A stretch of 64,000 bases of DNA from Nitrosomonas ureae (lineage in GTDB: Bacteria; Pseudomonadota; Gammaproteobacteria; Burkholderiales; Nitrosomonadaceae). The notes beneath the pieces were generated by a model, which was not told the origin of the DNA, did no database searches, and was given only the letters and a program-made list of their open reading frames with translations. Made by a program: the position numbers and the translations under genes. Where the stretch lies: the NCBI RefSeq assembly GCF_900108305.1, contig NZ_FNUX01000002.1:186001-250000 (forward strand), read 5' to 3'. Shown one piece after another: positions 21,159 to 34,209 of this stretch. The first letter of the stretch is position 1. Every line of letters starts with the position of its first letter.

Positions 21159-22610
21159 CTAATTTGTATCAATGCCTTGCCTTGTTTTCCATTCACCGAC
21201 TCTAATAATTTTCATGGTATTGGTACCCCCCGTCTTACCTACCGGCTCACCTATTGTCATCACCATGATATCACCACTGCGCACCACCCCACGGTCGAGT
21301 AATTCCTGTTCAGCCAGATTCAGAATCTCTTCCGGATCATTCAATCCCTCACCAAATTCTACGGGATAAACACCCCTGAACAAGGTAACTCTTCTGCGCG
21401 TTTCTTCGTTCGGGCTTAATGCAAAAATAGGCACCTTGGAACTCCTGCGCGACATCAGCAACGCAGTCACGCCGCTTTGCGTCAATGCAGCGATCGCGCG
21501 AATCTGCAGGCCACCGGCAGTATACATCGTGGCACGTGCAATCGCTTCTTCGATGGTTGCCGGATTAATATTCTGCATCCGCCGATCAATGCTAACCAGA
21601 TATTCCTTTTCCGCTTCCAGACAAACCCTGGCCATGGCTTCCACTGCTTCAACCGGATATTCACCCGCAGCGGATTCCGCCGACAGCATTACTGCATCAG
21701 TGCCATCGAGTACCGCATTGGCTACATCCGATACTTCAGCGCGCGTTGGAATCGGATTGGTAATCATCGACTCCATCATCTGTGTTGCGGTCACAACAAT
21801 TTTATTATTTGCCCGTGCCGAGCGTATCATTCTCTTCTGTAACGCTGGAACAGCGGCATCACCCACTTCAACTGCCAAGTCTCCGCGTGCCACCATGATC
21901 GCGTCCGAAGCTTCGAGTATATCATCCAGCGCAAGAATAGCTTCCGAGCGTTCGATTTTGGCCATAATCATGCCTTTGCCACCGGCTTCCTGCAGCAATG
22001 CGCGTGCCTGTCGGATATCATCACCCGAACGGACAAACGATACCGCCAGATAATCCGCGCCAAACTCAGCAGCCGTTCGGATATCCTCTAAATCCTTGCC
22101 AGTCAGAGCCGGGGCGCCCAATCCACCGCCTTTACGGTTAATACCTTTATTATTTGACAGAATTCCGCCTTGCTCGACTACACAGAATACCTGGTGACCT
22201 TTCACCTGAGATACCCCCAGTACAATGCGTCCATCGTCCAGCATCAGCGTGGCCCCGGTTTCCAAATCACTGGGTAGTTCCTTATAATCCAGACCGACTC
22301 GTTCCTGATTGCCCAGCTCACATGCCGCATCGAGAATGAACTGATCACCCACTTCAAGTCTAATTTTGCCATGCTCAAACTTGCCGACGCGGATTTTAGG
22401 GCCTTGCAGATCAGCCAGAACACCTACAGTGAAACCTGCCGCGCGTGCTAATGAGCGCGTCATCTCCACCAATTCAATATGTTGCTCGCGTGTTCCATGT
22501 GAGAAATTGATCCGAACAACATCGACACCGCCCCGGATCATACGTTCCAGAGTTTTCGGATTACCGCTGGAAGGACCCAGTGTAGCTACAATTTTTGTTC
22601 TTCGAATCAT
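21159..22610 (-). CDS. pyk: Pyruvate kinase
   Basis: A 483-residue enzyme converting phosphoenolpyruvate and ADP to pyruvate and ATP. Signature regions: RRTKIVATLGPSS at the N-terminus, RINFSHGTREQH, the active-site stretch IMAKIERSEAI with catalytic Lys, IMVARGDLAVEVGDAAVP, TATQMMESMI and the C-terminal GGTNTMKIIRVGEW. The B domain (about residues 70-170) is present, so the length is normal. It lies 14 bases behind pgk in the carbon-metabolism operon. Confidence 0.96.
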   Translation of the reverse strand: MIRRTKIVATLGPSSGNPKTLERMIRGGVDVVRINFSHGTREQHIELVEMTRSLARAAGFTVGVLADLQGPKIRVGKFEHGKIRLEVGDQFILDAACELGNQERVGLDYKELPSDLETGATLMLDDGRIVLGVSQVKGHQVFCVVEQGGILSNNKGINRKGGGLGAPALTGKDLEDIRTAAEFGADYLAVSFVRSGDDIRQARALLQEAGGKGMIMAKIERSEAILALDDILEASDAIMVARGDLAVEVGDAAVPALQKRMIRSARANNKIVVTATQMMESMITNPIPTRAEVSDVANAVLDGTDAVMLSAESAAGEYPVEAVEAMARVCLEAEKEYLVSIDRRMQNINPATIEEAIARATMYTAGGLQIRAIAALTQSGVTALLMSRRSSKVPIFALSPNEETRRRVTLFRGVYPVEFGEGLNDPEEILNLAEQELLDRGVVRSGDIMVMTIGEPVGKTGGTNTMKIIRVGEWKTRQGIDTN

Positions 22611-22624
22611 TATTTTCTTGACGA

Positions 22625-23803
22625 TTAGTTAGCACGCATTTCCAGAATTTCTACCGCAGGCAGCTTTTTGCCTTCTAGAAACTCTAGAAAGGCGCCACCT
22701 GCCGTTGAGATATAGGAGATTTTGTTATAAATATCATATTTCTGAATGGCTGCGATGGTATCGCCACCACCTGCCAGCGTGAATGCCTTGGTTTCTGCAA
22801 TTGCCCGTGCAATCTTTTCGGTTCCGGCGCCAAACTGATCAAATTCAAATACACCCACAGGACCGTTCCATACCACCGTGCCGGCTTTCATAATGATATC
22901 TGCTAATTCCTGCGCGCTTTTGGGGCCGATGTCGAAAATCATTTCATCATCGGCCACGCTACCGGCATCCTTCAATACAGCAGGTTCATTAGCGTCAAAT
23001 TTCTTACCAACCACAACATCGACCGCAATCGGAATTGAAGCATTGCGTTTGGCCATTTTATCCATCAAATTTTTGGCCGTTGGAACCAAATCATCTTCAC
23101 ACAATGACTTACCGACATTCTTGCCGGTTGCTTTAAGAAAAGTATTAGCGATGCCACCGCCAACAACCAATTGATCCACCTTTTCGGATAGCGACTCAAG
23201 TACGGTAAGTTTGGTAGAAACTTTTGAACCGCCTACTATGGCAACCATCGGACGAGCCGGACTCAACAGCGCTTTAGTCAAAGCTTCCAGCTCTTCAGTC
23301 AGCAACATTCCCGCACACGCTATCGGAGCATATTTCGCGATACCATGAGTTGAAGCTTCTGCACGGTGCGCGGTGCCAAAGGCATCCATTACAAACACAT
23401 CACATAATTTTGCGTATTTCTGTGCAGTTTCTTCTAGATTTTTCTTTTCGCCTTTGTTAATACGGCAATTTTCAAGTACTACCAACTCTCCGGTAGCAAC
23501 ATCAAATCCACCATCCACCCAGTCCTTGATTAGCCGAACCGGCTTCCCTAGACGGTTGGCGATATTATCAGCAACGGGCTTCAAGGAATTTTCTTCGGTC
23601 CATATTCCTTCATCAGGACGCCCCAGATGAGAAGTTACCATTACCTTGGCGCCTTCCTTGAGGCAATGATTAATCGTCGCCATAGAGGCGGTAATGCGTG
23701 CGTCCGAGGTTACTCTGCCATCCTTTACAGGCACGTTTAAATCAGCGCGTATGAATACGCGCTTACCTTTTAGGTCAAGGTCAACAAGTTTGATAACAGG
23801 CAC
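22625..23803 (-). CDS. pgk: Phosphoglycerate kinase
   Basis: A 392-residue kinase acting between 3-phosphoglycerate and 1,3-bisphosphoglycerate. The N-terminal [19 protein letters not shown] and [10 protein letters not shown] bind the substrate. [39 protein letters not shown] and the C-terminal GGGDTIAAI form the nucleotide site. In this cluster it would serve the reducing half of the Calvin cycle as well as glycolysis. It is separated from the upstream gap gene by 133 bases that include a hairpin. Confidence 0.97.
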   Translation of the reverse strand: MPVIKLVDLDLKGKRVFIRADLNVPVKDGRVTSDARITASMATINHCLKEGAKVMVTSHLGRPDEGIWTEENSLKPVADNIANRLGKPVRLIKDWVDGGFDVATGELVVLENCRINKGEKKNLEETAQKYAKLCDVFVMDAFGTAHRAEASTHGIAKYAPIACAGMLLTEELEALTKALLSPARPMVAIVGGSKVSTKLTVLESLSEKVDQLVVGGGIANTFLKATGKNVGKSLCEDDLVPTAKNLMDKMAKRNASIPIAVDVVVGKKFDANEPAVLKDAGSVADDEMIFDIGPKSAQELADIIMKAGTVVWNGPVGVFEFDQFGAGTEKIARAIAETKAFTLAGGGDTIAAIQKYDIYNKISYISTAGGAFLEFLEGKKLPAVEILEMRAN

Positions 23804-23834
23804 GATAAACTCCAGAATTGTCTTTAAAAAATAT

Positions 23835-23858
23835 AAAGGATAGCAAACGCTACCCTTT
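23835..23858 (-). terminator. Intercistronic hairpin between gap and pgk
   Basis: On the minus strand AAAGGGTAGC-GTTT-GCTATCCTTT forms a 10-bp stem with one G-U or mismatch, followed by ATATTTTTT. It lies between gap and pgk and could act as a partial terminator or processing site that lets tkt-gap be expressed above pgk-pyk-fba. Confidence 0.45.
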
Positions 23859-23936
23859 ATGTCTTGACGAATTGAACAGTAATTCAGATAGTAATCAAGA
23901 TATTAATATTCTTAATTACGTATCGATCAATACAAA

Positions 23937-27030
<3,094 letters not shown>

Positions 27031-27082
27031 CGATACTAGCTCCCTAATTTTTCAGAAAAATAAAATGAATAAAAGTGTACAT

Positions 27083-27103
27083 TATCCCCTAAGATAGGGG
27101 ATA
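27083..27103. promoter_or_regulatory. Perfect palindrome upstream of tkt, candidate operator or leader hairpin
   Basis: TATCCCCT-AAGAT-AGGGGATA is an exact 8-bp inverted repeat around a 5-base centre, 52 bases before the tkt start codon. It could be a regulator site for the carbon-metabolism operon or a 5'-leader hairpin. No cbbR gene is in the window to support a named regulator. Confidence 0.4.
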
Positions 27104-27168
27104 CGACAACTAGAGACCTTCATTTTGCGCCTAAAACCAATTCAGTAGAGAAGTAAATCTTATTTGCT

Positions 27169-27184
27169 GGTAAACCAGTTTACC
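27169..27184. promoter_or_regulatory. Palindrome upstream of gdhA, candidate operator
   Basis: GGTAAAC-CA-GTTTACC is a perfect 7-bp inverted repeat about 145 bases before the gdhA start, in the divergent tkt/gdhA intergenic region. Its size and symmetry suit a dimeric repressor. The regulator is unknown. Confidence 0.4.
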
Positions 27185-27328
27185 TGCAGCGAAGCTTTTC
27201 AATAACTGATATTTCAATGTAGCAGCACAAAAAACTCCATTTTTAACAAAAATACAGTGCAGCTTGTAAGTTTATTTGGCAGAATTGGGTTATTCGCACA
27301 TAACCTTTCATTTACCGGGGAATTAAAA

Positions 27329-28672
27329 ATGAAATATAAGAGCCTTCAGGAGTTCAGTGAATATGTGACTGAGCGTAATCCTAATCAACCAGAGTACATG
27401 CAGGCGGTTACGGAAGTCATTGAAAGCTTGTGGCCCTTTATAATGGAACACCCACGCTATGCCGAGCATAGTTTGCTGGATCGTTTGGTTGAGCCTGAGC
27501 GCGTGATTATATTTCGCGTATCCTGGGTCGATGATCATGGCGAAGTTAAAGTAAATCGGGGTTATCGCGTGCAGCATAGTTCTTCCATTGGTCCGTACAA
27601 AGGCGGTGTTCGGTTTCATCCTTCGGTGAACCTGTCAATTCTTAAATTCCTGGCGTTTGAGCAAACTTTCAAAAATGCTTTAACGACATTACCGATGGGG
27701 GGTGGTAAAGGGGGATCCGATTTTGATCCGAAAGGTAAAAGCCCAGGGGAAGTTATGCGCTTTTGCCAAGCCTTTATCAGTGAGTTGTTTCGCCATATTG
27801 GTTCGAATACCGACGTACCTGCCGGAGATATCGGCGTTGGCGGACGTGAAGTTGGATTCATGGCAGGGATGATGAAAAAACTATCCAATCGAGCTGATTG
27901 TGTATTTACCGGAAAAGGGTTGAGTTTTGGCGGATCGTTAATTCGTCCGGAAGCAACGGGTTATGGAACGGTATATTTTGCTCAGGAAGTATTGCGGCAT
28001 GCAGGACGCTATATGGAAGGGATGCGTGTTTCGGTTTCCGGCTCGGGCAATGTCGCGCAATTTGCTGTAGAGAAAGCCATGGCGCAAGGCGCCAAGGTGA
28101 TTACCGTATCCGACTCCAGCGGCACGATCGTGGATGAAAGCGGCTTTACCCTGGAAAAACTGGCAATATTGGCAGAAGTAAAAAATCATCTGTATGGACG
28201 TCTGGATGAATATGCTAAGCGTGTGGATGTTACCTTTTTACCGGGTGAAAAACCTTGGCATGTGCCAGTGCAAGTGGCACTGCCTTGTGCAACGCAGAAT
28301 GAAATCACCGGAGCCGATGCGCAAACACTCGTTAACAACGGCGTCATTTGTGTTGCTGAGGGTGCAAATATGCCATCGACCGCTGAAGCGGTCGAATGCT
28401 TTATCCATAACAAAGTGCTTTATGCACCGGGTAAAGCAAGTAATGCCGGGGGTGTCGCCACTTCAGGCCTGGAAATGAGTCAGAATGCAATGCGTTTATC
28501 CTGGACGCGTGATGAGGTTGATGCCCGTCTGCAAATAATTATGCAGGCCATTCACAAGTCCTGTCTGGAATATGGCACCAAGCCCGATGGCAGCGTTAAT
28601 TATGTGGATGGCGCCAATATCGCCGGTTTTGTCAAAGTAGCTGATGCTATGCTGAGTCAAGGCGTTGTTTAA
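27329..28672 (+). CDS. gdhA: NADP-type glutamate dehydrogenase
   Basis: A 447-residue enzyme that aminates 2-oxoglutarate with ammonium, the main ammonium assimilation step when ammonia is plentiful. The open frame extends to 27257, but the ATG at 27329 has GGGG 8 bases before it and gives the standard 447-residue length. Motifs: YKGGVRFHPSVNLSILKFLAFEQ with catalytic Lys, PMGGGKGGSDFDPKGKS, DVPAGDIGVGGREVGFM, the Rossmann VSGSGNVAQFAVEKA and AEGANMPSTAEAV. It is divergent from tkt with two palindromes between them. Confidence 0.96.
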   Translation: MKYKSLQEFSEYVTERNPNQPEYMQAVTEVIESLWPFIMEHPRYAEHSLLDRLVEPERVIIFRVSWVDDHGEVKVNRGYRVQHSSSIGPYKGGVRFHPSVNLSILKFLAFEQTFKNALTTLPMGGGKGGSDFDPKGKSPGEVMRFCQAFISELFRHIGSNTDVPAGDIGVGGREVGFMAGMMKKLSNRADCVFTGKGLSFGGSLIRPEATGYGTVYFAQEVLRHAGRYMEGMRVSVSGSGNVAQFAVEKAMAQGAKVITVSDSSGTIVDESGFTLEKLAILAEVKNHLYGRLDEYAKRVDVTFLPGEKPWHVPVQVALPCATQNEITGADAQTLVNNGVICVAEGANMPSTAEAVECFIHNKVLYAPGKASNAGGVATSGLEMSQNAMRLSWTRDEVDARLQIIMQAIHKSCLEYGTKPDGSVNYVDGANIAGFVKVADAMLSQGVV

Positions 28673-28834
28673 TAGTGATTAATTGCCTGTTGAGAGATTG
28701 CGGAATTTTTTCTGAAGCTTGGAGAATGACGCTGGGCTTTCACAGCAAATATGCGAAAGTCTCATTTTTTGCAAAAAATTTGTTCTATTCTTGATTCTAA
28801 ACACTCTTCATTAGAGCCTGTGCGGGAAGTCGCT

Positions 28835-30748
28835 ATGAGAAATTACCTTTTGGGACTAATTCTTTGGGTCGTTTCTGGAGCGCTGTCCGCAAGTCAGGAC
28901 CTTGATTTTATCGCCGCGCGTGAAGCCTTCCAGGTTGGCAATGTGAAACGCCTGGATGAATATTCCATAAAGCTGCAGCGCCACGTGCTTATGCCCTATG
29001 TGGAATATTTTAAATTGCGCATGAGACTGCAAACCACCGGTATTGCCGATATTCGGTACTTTCTCACACGCTATGATGACGATCTGATTGCGGATCGATT
29101 ACGCGGAGATTGGCTCAAGATTCTGGGCAAGAATCAACAGTGGTCACTCTTTGCAATAGAATATCCGTTGTCAGTAAACAGGGATACCGAGCTTCTATGT
29201 TATTACTATCAGAGTCGCCTGAATGTTAAGGATGATTCAGTGCTGCCGGAAGTTCAGTCATTATGGTTTACGCCGACCAGTCAGCCCGAAAGCTGCACAC
29301 CGGTTTTTCGTACGTTAATCTACAGTGAACAGATTACGCTGGAAGATATCTGGACCCGGATTCGATTCGCTTTGGAAGAAGGTCAAACAGGTGTGGCGAT
29401 GCATGTTAGTCGTTATTTGCCTAATAGTGAGTTGTTGAACAGCGCCGATTTGAACAATGCGGCCAAAAATCCACTACGTTACCTGGATACCTTAAAAAAC
29501 AAAATCAAATCGCGTAGTGACCGCGAAATTGCTTTGTTTGCGCTATTGCGCCTGCTGCGTAATGATACCAATCAAGCTTATGTGCAGTGGTTAAAGATCA
29601 AAAGCCAGCTTACTTCGTTTGATCGTTCCTATTTCCTTGGAAGGCTCGGGTATCGCGCAGCAATGCGGCATGATTCACGTGCTTTGGATTGGTTCAGAGA
29701 AGCTCAGAATACACCGCAAACCTATCCGCCTTCGGATACCGTGCTTGCCTGGCAAGTGCGTGCAGCTTTGCGGCTCGCTCACTGGGATGAGGTGCTGAGA
29801 ACTATCGAAAAAATGTCACCCGCAGAGCAGCAGATAGATACTTGGCGATACTGGAAAGCGCGTGCGTTAATCGTCAAGAATCGAATGCAGGATGCAAATA
29901 ATATCTTAATTCCGCTTAGCGATGAGCACAGTTTTTATGGCCAATTGGCACGAGAAGAGTTGGGTACCATACTCAGCATCGCAGAAAAAACTTATCGCGT
30001 AAGTACTGATGAAGTGTTTGCGATGGAGCGCAGACCCGGCATACAGCGGGCGCTGGCTTTTGCGCGCATGAATTTACGCACTGAAGCACTTCGCGAATGG
30101 AGTTGGACCGTTCGGCAATTTTCCGATGCGGAATTACTGGCTGCATCTGAAGTAGCACGCCGTCAGGGTATGTATGACCGCGCGATCAATACTGCGAACA
30201 GAACGGTAGCGCAGCATGATTTCAGTTTACGTTTTTTATCCCCGCACCGCGAAGCACTTAGAAATATAGTGCGACGACATGAGCTGGATGAAGCCTGGGT
30301 GTATGGTTTGATCCGGCAGGAAAGCCGTTTTATTGCGGATATTAAATCCCATGCAGGAGCAACGGGCCTGATGCAATTGATGCCGGCTACGGCCGAATGG
30401 GTTGCTAAACAACTGGGAATGCCCAATTTCCGTCAGAATCTGGTGGTGGATGTGAATACCAATTTACAATTAGGTACGTATTATCTTAAGTACGTGTTGA
30501 GTACGTTGGATAACCAACCGTTGCTGGCTTCGGCGGCTTATAATGCCGGACCTGGCCGGGCCAGACGCTGGCGCGACGACACCAGGCTGTTGGAAGGCGC
30601 TATCTATGCCGAGACCATTCCTTTTAACGAAACACGGGATTACGTCAAGAAGGTTTTGAAAAATTCGATGTATTACGCCAGAGTGCTTGATCATGGACAC
30701 AATTCACCAACACTTAAGGAGCGCCTAGGCGTTGTGAAGGCGAAATAA
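28835..30748 (+). CDS. slt: Soluble lytic murein transglycosylase (Slt family)
   Basis: A 637-residue periplasmic enzyme that cleaves peptidoglycan to 1,6-anhydromuropeptides. I choose the ATG at 28835 (28751 is also open) because GGGAAG precedes it and a signal peptide follows at once (RNYLLGLILWVVSGALSA). The middle is the helical superhelical U/L domain; the C-terminal catalytic domain carries LIRQESRFIADIKSHAGATG with the catalytic Glu, then GLMQLMPATAEW, LQLGTYYLKYVL and AAYNAGPGRARRWR. Length matches Slt70. cca starts 4 bases after its stop. Confidence 0.93.
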   Translation: MRNYLLGLILWVVSGALSASQDLDFIAAREAFQVGNVKRLDEYSIKLQRHVLMPYVEYFKLRMRLQTTGIADIRYFLTRYDDDLIADRLRGDWLKILGKNQQWSLFAIEYPLSVNRDTELLCYYYQSRLNVKDDSVLPEVQSLWFTPTSQPESCTPVFRTLIYSEQITLEDIWTRIRFALEEGQTGVAMHVSRYLPNSELLNSADLNNAAKNPLRYLDTLKNKIKSRSDREIALFALLRLLRNDTNQAYVQWLKIKSQLTSFDRSYFLGRLGYRAAMRHDSRALDWFREAQNTPQTYPPSDTVLAWQVRAALRLAHWDEVLRTIEKMSPAEQQIDTWRYWKARALIVKNRMQDANNILIPLSDEHSFYGQLAREELGTILSIAEKTYRVSTDEVFAMERRPGIQRALAFARMNLRTEALREWSWTVRQFSDAELLAASEVARRQGMYDRAINTANRTVAQHDFSLRFLSPHREALRNIVRRHELDEAWVYGLIRQESRFIADIKSHAGATGLMQLMPATAEWVAKQLGMPNFRQNLVVDVNTNLQLGTYYLKYVLSTLDNQPLLASAAYNAGPGRARRWRDDTRLLEGAIYAETIPFNETRDYVKKVLKNSMYYARVLDHGHNSPTLKERLGVVKAK

Positions 30749-30751
30749 TCA

Positions 30752-31993
30752 TTGAAAACTTATCTTGTAGGCGGTTCAGTGCGCGATGAATTGCTTGGAT
30801 TACCGGTCAAGGATCATGATTATGTGGTAGTGGGAGCTTCACCGGAGGAAATGGAATTGTTGGGATACCGTCCGGTGGGGAAGGATTTTCCGGTTTTCTT
30901 GCATCCGCAAACAAATGAGCAATACGCATTAGCCCGAACTGAGCGAAAAATTTCACTCGGATATAAAGGATTCGAAGTGTTTACTTCTCCTCAGGTTACC
31001 TTGCAGGAAGATCTGGCGCGCCGGGACCTTACCATCAATTCAATAGCCAAGGACGAAGACGGCAGGATTATCGATCCTTTTAACGGTGTCGCTGATCTGG
31101 AAGCTGGCATTTTGCGCCATGTCAGCCCGGCATTTTCAGAAGATCCCGTGCGTATTCTCAGAGCCGCGCGTTTTGCGGCGCGTTTCGGTTTCCGCATTGC
31201 GCCGGAAACAATGATGCTGATGAATGATATGGTGCATAACGGCGAAGTTGATGCGCTGGTACCGGAGCGTGTGTGGCAGGAACTCGCGCGCGGATTGATG
31301 GAAAAAACCCCATCCAGAATGTTTTATATGCTGAGAGAATGCGGTGCTTTGGCACGGATTATTCCCGAAGTGGACGTGTTGTTCGGTGTTCCGCAACCGG
31401 CGCATGCGCATCCTGAAATTGATACCGGTGTGCATATTATGCTGGTAATTGATTACGCCGCTGCGCAAAACTATTCGTTGCCGGTGCGTTTTGCCGCGCT
31501 GATGCATGATATAGGTAAAGGCACAACCTCCCCCGAAGAATGGCCGCACCATGTAGGCCATGAGGCACGTAGCGTAGAATTGACACAAAATTTGTGTGAG
31601 CGTATCAGGACTCCTAAAGAATCGCGTGATCTCGCGTTACTGGTGGCCCGTTATCACGGCGACGTACATCGGGCGGAAGAGCTCAAACCGTCCACTATGG
31701 CGAATATACTGCAAACGGTCGATGCTTACCGTAAACCGGAACGATTTGAAGAATTTTTACAGGCTTGCGCATGCGATTTTCATGGCCGTCCAGGTTATGC
31801 AATCAAGCCTTATGCGCAGGCTGATCGATTTCGAAAAGCATATCTTGCGGCAAAAAAAGTGGATGCAGGTGCAATTGCAGCTGAACTCAAGCAGAATTTA
31901 TCTGAATCAACCGCATTGCCTAGCGCCATTAATACCAAAGTGCGCTCAGCACGCATTGCCAGAATAAAGGCTGAATTGATTTGTAGCCGATAA
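30752..31993 (+). CDS. cca: Multifunctional CCA tRNA nucleotidyltransferase
   Basis: A 413-residue class II nucleotidyltransferase that adds or repairs the CCA end of tRNAs. It starts with TTG at 30752, aligning exactly with the family start (KTYLVGGSVRDELLGLPVKD), with AAGG about 11 bases upstream. The catalytic DHDYVV, RRDLTINSIA and EDPVRILRAARFAARFGF stretches are clear. A C-terminal HD phosphohydrolase domain (ALMHDIGKGTT...HVGHEARS) marks the long multifunctional form of proteobacteria. The rare start codon probably lowers its expression relative to slt. Confidence 0.94.
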   Translation: MKTYLVGGSVRDELLGLPVKDHDYVVVGASPEEMELLGYRPVGKDFPVFLHPQTNEQYALARTERKISLGYKGFEVFTSPQVTLQEDLARRDLTINSIAKDEDGRIIDPFNGVADLEAGILRHVSPAFSEDPVRILRAARFAARFGFRIAPETMMLMNDMVHNGEVDALVPERVWQELARGLMEKTPSRMFYMLRECGALARIIPEVDVLFGVPQPAHAHPEIDTGVHIMLVIDYAAAQNYSLPVRFAALMHDIGKGTTSPEEWPHHVGHEARSVELTQNLCERIRTPKESRDLALLVARYHGDVHRAEELKPSTMANILQTVDAYRKPERFEEFLQACACDFHGRPGYAIKPYAQADRFRKAYLAAKKVDAGAIAAELKQNLSESTALPSAINTKVRSARIARIKAELICSR

Positions 31994-32108
31994 GCGTGTG
32001 TTTTAATTGCGCCGCTTCATTCTTTGTTATCGTGTATCATGACTTACAGCTTTGTCAGCTTTGTCAGCTTGAGTAGCGAATACTAATGATTGATTCAAGG
32101 AGAAGATA

Positions 32109-33194
32109 ATGTCCTTTCATCTATTCCATATCAATGAAGTGTTTTCAAACGCAGCGGGTACTGTTCAGTTCATAGAGTTTGTCGGAGATGCCAATATCCA
32201 GCATTTCTGGGCAGGGCACTCAATTATTTCAACCAATGGCATCACTTCCAATACTTATAGTTTCGGCACTGATCTTCCCGGCTCTGCAACCGCTGGCAAG
32301 GCAGTATTGGTTGCCACTCAGGGATTTGCGGATTTAGGAATAGTTGCGCCAGACTATATCATTCCGGATGGTTTTTTATTTACTACCAATGGCGCCATAA
32401 ATTTTCCCGGAATGATTGGGGGTGCGATTTCTTATGCTGCGCTCCCGGTTGACGGGACAACATCATTGAACCGTGATGGTTCGACAGGCGTCAATTCTCC
32501 GACCAATTTTGTTGGCAACACTGGCACGATATTCAGCAACATCATCTCAGGTACCAATGGCCCGGACAATCTTACAGGCACGCCAGGTGCCGATATTATT
32601 AATGCTGGGGATGGTTTGGACAGGCTGAATGGTTTGGGGGGTGATGATATTCTGGATGGCGGCCTGGGTATCGATACAGCAATTTACAGCGATAATCGTG
32701 CTGGCTCTACCATTGCAACAACTCCTTCGGGATTTAATATTTCCGGCCCGGAGGGGAACGATACGCTATCCGACATTGAGCGGCTACAATTCGCAGATAC
32801 GAAACTTGCGATGGATCTTAATAACGGACAGGCTGCTAACAACACTGCCCGGATCATTGGTGCAGCTTTTGGCGCGCCTGCAATCGCGGAACATCCGGAC
32901 TATGTGACTATAGGGTTAAATTTGTTCGATTCGGGGCAAACCGCACTCGAAGTATCCGAGCTTGCCGTTAATGTACTGGACTTATCCAACGATGAATTTG
33001 TCGATACTGTCTATCAAAATGTAGTCGGTGTGGCACCAGCTCCAGCAGTGCATGATTTTTATGTGAGCTTGTTGCAAGGTAGTGGCGGATCATCCACTCA
33101 AGCGCAGCTAATGGAAGTAGGCGCCAATTCTGTAGAAAATGCATTGAATATCGATCTTGCGGGGCTGGCGCAAAATGGCGTGGCATTTATCTGA
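32109..33194 (+). CDS. RTX-type calcium-binding secreted protein
   Basis: A 361-residue protein without an N-terminal signal peptide, as expected for type I secretion. Residues 1-135 resemble a lamin-tail-like or surface adhesion beta domain (FHINEVFSNAAGTVQFIEFVG). Residues about 150-195 hold nonapeptide RTX repeats (GTPGADIIN, AGDGLDRLN, GLGGDDILD, GGLGIDTAI), and FADTKLAMDL follows in the usual way. The C-terminal part (about 240-350, VYQNVVGVAPAP...FYVSLLQG) resembles DUF4214. No type I secretion genes are nearby. AAGGAG lies 9 bases before the ATG. The function could be adhesion or a surface enzyme. Confidence 0.75.
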   Translation: MSFHLFHINEVFSNAAGTVQFIEFVGDANIQHFWAGHSIISTNGITSNTYSFGTDLPGSATAGKAVLVATQGFADLGIVAPDYIIPDGFLFTTNGAINFPGMIGGAISYAALPVDGTTSLNRDGSTGVNSPTNFVGNTGTIFSNIISGTNGPDNLTGTPGADIINAGDGLDRLNGLGGDDILDGGLGIDTAIYSDNRAGSTIATTPSGFNISGPEGNDTLSDIERLQFADTKLAMDLNNGQAANNTARIIGAAFGAPAIAEHPDYVTIGLNLFDSGQTALEVSELAVNVLDLSNDEFVDTVYQNVVGVAPAPAVHDFYVSLLQGSGGSSTQAQLMEVGANSVENALNIDLAGLAQNGVAFI

Positions 33195-33274
33195 AAAAAA
33201 TTATCGAAAAACAGACAAGAACAGCAATGATCAAAATTAATCATGGTTGACTATAAATAGAAAAATCTTTGCGC

Positions 33275-34099
33275 TTATAATAATCCTTTGGTTTTGACTG
33301 TTTCAGTAACCTCACACTGAATGCGCCCAGGGTCGTGCATTGCATCGCTCCAAGCGAGTGAGCGGTAATCAAAGCCATTTTCAATAGTCGGCTTGATAAT
33401 GTCAAAGTAAGGCGATATATCGAAATCCCTTGGGGTAAAAAGGCTGTGATGACGGATATGGTAAATATCCGCATAACAATCTGCACGGGTGAGATCATCC
33501 GACCATGTGCGCTGAATTTCCGGCAGAATTGGATAGCGCACCGATTCGAAGGCTTGTGCGATCAAAGTAGAACAAATTGCCCGTGTAGGATCGTTACTTC
33601 CCAATGCCAGTAATCGTCTGCGGAATCGTGTGGGAATTGGGATCGTTGGGAGCAGATAACGCAAAAGATCGAAGATATGCTTAAGGTCGTACCGATGTCC
33701 GATACGCGCGATCGCATAGTCGACGATACGCTTGCGATCCTCATTACTTAAACCAACAGGACGGCAGATCCGGGTATGCATTTGCGCATAATGCGCCAGT
33801 GTAATGGCACGTACACCTTCTTTCAGGTCAGCCTCGATCAGCACTCGGGGGAGTTCCCAAGGAGCGCCATGAGGCAGTACATTACCGATGTAAAGTGCCG
33901 CATGTGACCAAGTTGATTGCGTCAGGTATTTGATGGCGACACTGACACGAGTATTTCCCTCTACCAATAGCACATCGCCGGGCCGTAAGGTAGCTGCTAG
34001 CTGTTCCTGGCTGATTGTTGCAACCTGAATGCTTTGCCGTATCTGCTTGGTTAAAAACCGCGCCAATCCACGCCCTATGATTTCAGTTGCTTGTCCCAT
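33275..34099 (-). CDS. YiiX-like permuted papain-fold (NlpC/P60 superfamily) protein
   Basis: A 274-residue protein matching the YiiX/YebB branch of permuted papain-fold hydrolases. The LRPGDVLLVEG strand, the His in TQSTWSHAALYIG and the Cys in RAICSTLIAQAF are the expected catalytic His and Cys in permuted order, with RIGHRYDLKHIFDLLRY between. No signal peptide is evident. Family members may act on lipid-linked or peptidoglycan amides; the substrate is unknown. A TCACAA-N8-TTGTGA-like palindrome lies upstream at 34170-34189. Confidence 0.7.
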   Translation of the reverse strand: MGQATEIIGRGLARFLTKQIRQSIQVATISQEQLAATLRPGDVLLVEGNTRVSVAIKYLTQSTWSHAALYIGNVLPHGAPWELPRVLIEADLKEGVRAITLAHYAQMHTRICRPVGLSNEDRKRIVDYAIARIGHRYDLKHIFDLLRYLLPTIPIPTRFRRRLLALGSNDPTRAICSTLIAQAFESVRYPILPEIQRTWSDDLTRADCYADIYHIRHHSLFTPRDFDISPYFDIIKPTIENGFDYRSLAWSDAMHDPGRIQCEVTETVKTKGLL

Positions 34100-34209
34100 G
34101 AATTTTTCTTATGAAGCGTAATTATCGCTATATAAATGTTTTGTACTTAACCTTTTCTCTATTATATGTATCACAATACGTTTTGTGATTAAAAAATCAG
34201 TTTGAAACT

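Noticed and set aside
32047..32070. Short tandem repeat CAGCTTTGT upstream of the RTX gene
   Set aside because: Only two full copies and a partial third; too short to interpret, though slippage is possible.
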